From NCBI GenBank assembly GCA_964391725.1, contig CAYMNB010000003.1, forward strand, positions 1 through 64,000: a stretch of 64,000 nt of DNA, given 5' to 3'. A model generated the notes under the pieces. The model searched no databases. It had not been told where the DNA came from and saw only the letters and a program-made list of their open reading frames with translations. The DNA comes from SpSt-1165 sp964391725. Lineage in GTDB: Bacteria; Chloroflexota; Anaerolineae; Anaerolineales; Anaerolineaceae. Shown piece after piece: positions 60,896 through 64,000 of this stretch; position 1 is the stretch's first letter, and the number at the start of each line of letters is the position of its first letter. Both the position numbers and the translations under genes were made by a program.

Positions 60896-61744
60896 TCAAT
60901 AGACCTCGGGCACAAACGTCTGTTCCTCGATCGGTGGCCTCACATAGCTTTGTTCGTTCTGTCTGGTTGGAAGTTCTATAGATTCAGGGGTTAAATCTGC
61001 ATAATCTATTTGTGACAATAAGTGAGCAATACAGTTTAACCTTGCTCTTTTTTTGTCATCAGCATTAACAACCCACCAAGGGCTCCATTTGGTGTCGGTA
61101 TAAGCGAACATTTCATCTTTAGCACGTGAATAGTCCACCCATTTGGTACGGGCAGTCAAATCCATCGGGCTCAATTTCCACCGCTTTGTCGGGTCATTTA
61201 TCCGGCCAAAAAAGCGCTTTTCTTGCTCTTCATCACTGACTGAGAACCAGTACTTAATCAGTTTTATGCCCGACCTGATCAACATTTGTTCCAACTGGGG
61301 ACAGGAACGGAAAAACTCCTGAACTTGCTCTTCGGTGCAGAAGCCATTGACGCGCTCAACGCCCGGCCGGTTATACCAACTGCGATCAAATAGAACGATC
61401 TCGCCCGCTGTTGGAAAATGTTGAATATAACGTTGAAAATACCATTGTCCTTTTTCTCGATCAGTAGGGACTGGCAAGGCTGTTACGCGCGCATTGCGCG
61501 GATTCAAACATTCTGTTATTCGCTTTATGGTGCCCCCTTTTCCGGCTGCATCCCGGCCTTCAAAAATAACAATGACTTTTAACCCTTTGTATTTTACCCA
61601 TTCCTGCATCTTTACCAATTCAATTTGAAGCCTGCGAAGCTCCTCATTGTAGAAACTAGATTTGAGCTTCTTTTCGCCTGATACAGTCAGGCCTTTTCGA
61701 TACCGGAATTCATTTTCTTCAGGAACATCATGTTTTTCAGCCAT
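60896..61744 (-). CDS. ppk2: Polyphosphate kinase 2
   Basis: Uses polyphosphate to phosphorylate nucleoside diphosphates or monophosphates. The 282-residue protein has Walker A in FEGRDAAGKGGTIKRI, the lid segment RNARVTALPVPTDRE, DRSWYNRPGVERV (Walker B region) and WKLSPMDL. The length fits a one-domain class I PPK2. A clear SD is not visible directly before the ATG. It is convergent with the hypothetical gene and precedes the terminator of rpoC. Whether ADP or AMP is the acceptor is not decided here. Confidence 0.94.
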   Translation of the reverse strand: MAEKHDVPEENEFRYRKGLTVSGEKKLKSSFYNEELRRLQIELVKMQEWVKYKGLKVIVIFEGRDAAGKGGTIKRITECLNPRNARVTALPVPTDREKGQWYFQRYIQHFPTAGEIVLFDRSWYNRPGVERVNGFCTEEQVQEFFRSCPQLEQMLIRSGIKLIKYWFSVSDEEQEKRFFGRINDPTKRWKLSPMDLTARTKWVDYSRAKDEMFAYTDTKWSPWWVVNADDKKRARLNCIAHLLSQIDYADLTPESIELPTRQNEQSYVRPPIEEQTFVPEVY

Positions 61745-61838
61745 AGGACCCTCGCTTTACATCTGTCAGTAATCTGCAATAGGTTGAGTAAACAGAAAGT
61801 ACTCTCAGTATATGTAGATTATACATAGAAAATTACAT

Positions 61839-61866
61839 AAACAGGCCCCCTTTCGGGAGCCTGTTT
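61839..61866 (-). terminator. Intrinsic terminator of the rpoC transcript
   Basis: A 12-bp stem with one mismatch (61839-61850 with 61855-61866) and a four-base loop lies 28 bases beyond the rpoC stop on the minus strand. The 3' stem ends in GCCTGTTT followed by ATG and T-rich bases. Confidence 0.75.
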
Positions 61867-61893
61867 CGTTATGTGTACCAAACATGCATGGGG

Positions 61894-64000
61894 TTAATCA
61901 GAAGCCGTTGGCCGGTTTAAATGTGGATCCGAGTCTGCTATCAAGTCGATTAGTCTTTGGTCCTCGAATTTACCAGGAATGAATCCGGTTCCAGCAGGGA
62001 TCAATTTACCGATGATAACGTTTTCTTTAAGACCCCACAAAGGATCGGCAGTGGAAGCAATCGATGCACCAGCCAACACCTTGATCGTATGCTGGAAGGA
62101 TGAGGCGGATAGCCAGGAATCGGTGCTTAGCGAGGCTTTCGTAATGCCAAGTAATACATCAATATATTGTGCTGGCGCCTTACCCTCAGCCTCCAAGGCT
62201 TCATTGGCTTTGCGCAACTCCATCGCGTCTACCAAATCATTGGGCAAGTATTCTGAATCGCCCGACTCCGTAACCTGAACACGCCCCAGCATTTTCCGAA
62301 TAATCACCTCAAAGTGCTTGTCATTGATATTCTGGCCCTGTGCACGGTAAACAGTTTGAATTTCATTTAGTAAGTATACCTGGCAGGCTTCGCGGCCTTT
62401 AATGGTGAGAATTTTGTGCGGATTGATAGAACCTTCAGTCAACTGCGTGCCTGCTTCAATCATCGCTCCATCTTTTACCAGCAATCGAGCATTGGAGGGA
62501 ACATCGTAATCCTGTTCCTCTATCTTGTCCCATGAAACCACTACGCGATCACCTTCAATGCGAATTCTGCCGGCATGCTGACTGGTGATCTCGATTCCCT
62601 CCAACGAAGCAATCACATCTTTGGCTGATATTTCACCACCATCTTCCACCTTCAATTCCCAGCCGTCAGGAATTTCATACACGTCACTCATCAATTCACT
62701 GCTGACGATATTGATGATTCTTTGATCACTATATCGATCAGATTGCGTGATGGTTACTTTCCCGCCAATTTCGGAGATTAATGCTTCACCTTTGGGTGTG
62801 CGCCGGGCTTCAAACAGCTCTTCGACACGCGGCAAACCGGTGGTAATGTCAGCCGTTGAAGCGACACCACCTGAATGGAAGGTGCGCAATGTAAGCTGAG
62901 TGCCTGGTTCACCAATAGATTGCGCCGCTACGGTACCAACCGCTGCGCCAAGCTCAACCTCTTTGCCAGAACCAAGGTCCATACCATAACAATAGGCGCA
63001 TAAACCATGCGTGGATTCGCAGGCCAGAGACGACCGCACATATACCTCTTCGGTAGAAGACGATACAATTTTTCGAACCAATTTCCGTTCCAGTATCGCA
63101 TTTCTTTCGGCCAGAATCTCTCCCGTCTGCGGATCAACCACTCTCTTGGCCAAACGGCGGCCAATCAAGCGAGTGCCATAATCTTGTCCGGCAATATCAT
63201 CAGACCGCCGCAGCCAGATGCCACTTTCTGTGCCGCAATCATGTTCGTTAATAATAAGGTCTTGCGCAATGTCTACCAGTCGACGCGTCAGATAACCAGC
63301 ATCGGCCGTACGCAAGGCAGTGTCAGCCAAACCTTTTCGGGAACCATGTGTGGAAATAAAATATTCCAGGGCAGTCAAACCTTCGCGGAAATTGGAACGA
63401 ATCGGCAGTAGAATAATGCGGCCGCTGGGGTCTGCCATCAAGCCACGCATACCTGCTAACTGAGCAATAGGACCGAACCCGCCTTTGGTTGCTCCAGAGA
63501 TAGCCATTGTGGAAAGATTTCCCATTGGGTCCATGTTATCACGAACTGCCTGGCCAACCTTTTTGGTGGTCTTCTGCCAGATATCAACAGTGCGATCATC
63601 GCGTTCCTGTTCGGTCAACAAACCACGGCGGTAAGAGCGGTTAATTTTGTCAACTTCTTGCTGTGACTCTTGAATAATTTGCTCTTTTTCTGCGGGAACG
63701 GTGATATCACCAACTGCGATTGTAAAGCCAGAAGTCATGGCATATTTGAAACCAATATCTTTGATTTCATCGACCACAGCAATAGTTTTTTCAGGACCGG
63801 CATATTCATAAATTTCTGCAATCAGGTCTTTTACGCCGCCTTTTTCCAATACTTTGTTGGTAAAGTGGACCTCTTCCGGTAAAATACGATTAAAAATCAC
63901 ACGGCCGACGGTTGTTGTGATTGTGCGCTTAACTGGTGTGTCCAGGCGATTTTCCTGCTCATCATACCAGGTTGTATGGTAAATTTTGATGGGCTGATGT
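61894..64000 (-). CDS. rpoC: RNA polymerase beta' subunit, C-terminal part (5' end outside window)
   Basis: About 702 codons of the catalytic beta' subunit; the reading frame is open to the window edge with no internal start needed. Visible are TTVGRVIFNRILP, the bridge-helix-side GGFGPIAQLAGMRGLM, the second zinc site (HDCGTESG and CESTHGLCAYCYG), and the trigger-loop region GEPGTQLTLRTFHSGGVAS. The C-terminal stretch includes DVLLGITKASL and SWLSASSFQHT. The protein ends in a short tail. The N-terminal half, with the NADFDGD catalytic loop, lies beyond the window. Confidence 0.97.
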   Translation of the reverse strand, partial: HQPIKIYHTTWYDEQENRLDTPVKRTITTTVGRVIFNRILPEEVHFTNKVLEKGGVKDLIAEIYEYAGPEKTIAVVDEIKDIGFKYAMTSGFTIAVGDITVPAEKEQIIQESQQEVDKINRSYRRGLLTEQERDDRTVDIWQKTTKKVGQAVRDNMDPMGNLSTMAISGATKGGFGPIAQLAGMRGLMADPSGRIILLPIRSNFREGLTALEYFISTHGSRKGLADTALRTADAGYLTRRLVDIAQDLIINEHDCGTESGIWLRRSDDIAGQDYGTRLIGRRLAKRVVDPQTGEILAERNAILERKLVRKIVSSSTEEVYVRSSLACESTHGLCAYCYGMDLGSGKEVELGAAVGTVAAQSIGEPGTQLTLRTFHSGGVASTADITTGLPRVEELFEARRTPKGEALISEIGGKVTITQSDRYSDQRIINIVSSELMSDVYEIPDGWELKVEDGGEISAKDVIASLEGIEITSQHAGRIRIEGDRVVVSWDKIEEQDYDVPSNARLLVKDGAMIEAGTQLTEGSINPHKILTIKGREACQVYLLNEIQTVYRAQGQNINDKHFEVIIRKMLGRVQVTESGDSEYLPNDLVDAMELRKANEALEAEGKAPAQYIDVLLGITKASLSTDSWLSASSFQHTIKVLAGASIASTADPLWGLKENVIIGKLIPAGTGFIPGKFEDQRLIDLIADSDPHLNRPTASD

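Noticed and set aside
1..64000. CRISPR arrays, insertion sequences, phage genes or attachment sites
   Set aside because: No regularly spaced repeats, transposase, integrase or phage structural proteins were seen anywhere in the window.

Overview
The window is ordinary bacterial chromosome with moderate G+C, densely coded on both strands. It contains no phage, insertion sequence or CRISPR array. The gene set points to an anaerobic, sugar-fermenting member of the Chloroflexi, probably class Anaerolineae. It combines a bifurcation-type NAD-linked [NiFe] hydrogenase, a pyruvate-dehydrogenase-type complex with fused E1, sulfatases, GH31/GH65 enzymes, many polytopic GT-C glycosyltransferases, and Pro/Thr-rich lipoprotein linkers. 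The assignment comes from protein character only; no rRNA is present.

Layout. 1-7.9 kb: end of a phosphofructokinase gene, a sulfatase, a UroD-family protein, a ribulokinase-like sugar kinase, an Old Yellow Enzyme-type oxidoreductase and a methyltransferase, closed by a 58-bp palindromic terminator. 7.9-19 kb: tyrS, then a tightly overlapping seven-gene minus-strand operon (three membrane glycosyltransferases, a small membrane protein, M24 peptidase, tsaD, OsmC protein), then murA and thioredoxin. 19-30 kb: GH31 glucosidase with a FecCD-type ABC importer, a GH65 phosphorylase, another GT-C protein and a diguanylate cyclase. 30-34.3 kb: DeoR regulator, E1 (alpha-beta fusion) and E2 of a 2-oxoacid dehydrogenase complex. 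34.4-41.2 kb: a six-gene minus-strand sugar/polyol operon (class II aldolase, PHP protein, sorbose-1-phosphate-reductase-like dehydrogenase, PfkB kinase, DUF89/ARMT1-like protein, sorbitol-6-phosphate-dehydrogenase-like SDR). 41.3-49.3 kb: RelA/SpoT protein, MFS transporter, GH25 lysozyme, response regulator, DUF4349 lipoprotein, phosphoesterase and DUF3048 lipoprotein. 49.4-54 kb: a second sulfatase with altered active-site residues, a small membrane protein, galT, tRNA-His and hisS. 54.1-60.9 kb: a five-gene NAD-linked [NiFe] hydrogenase operon and a hypothetical gene. 60.9-64 kb: polyphosphate kinase 2 and the 3' two-thirds of rpoC, cut by the window edge.

How it fits together. Sugars enter through glucosidase, phosphorylase, galT, kinases and the polyol operon and flow through phosphofructokinase to pyruvate. 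Pyruvate could be oxidised by the DeoR-linked dehydrogenase complex, and the hydrogenase could re-oxidise NADH, possibly together with ferredoxin, to H2. The most notable items are the polyol operon with its unusual mixture of enzymes, the hydrogenase whose NuoG-like subunit keeps a shortened molybdopterin-type domain, a sulfatase missing three conserved active-site residues, a MurA carrying Asp in place of the fosfomycin-target Cys, and a RelA/SpoT protein mixing bifunctional and RelA-type motifs. All functional calls were made by eye from sequence, without database searches.
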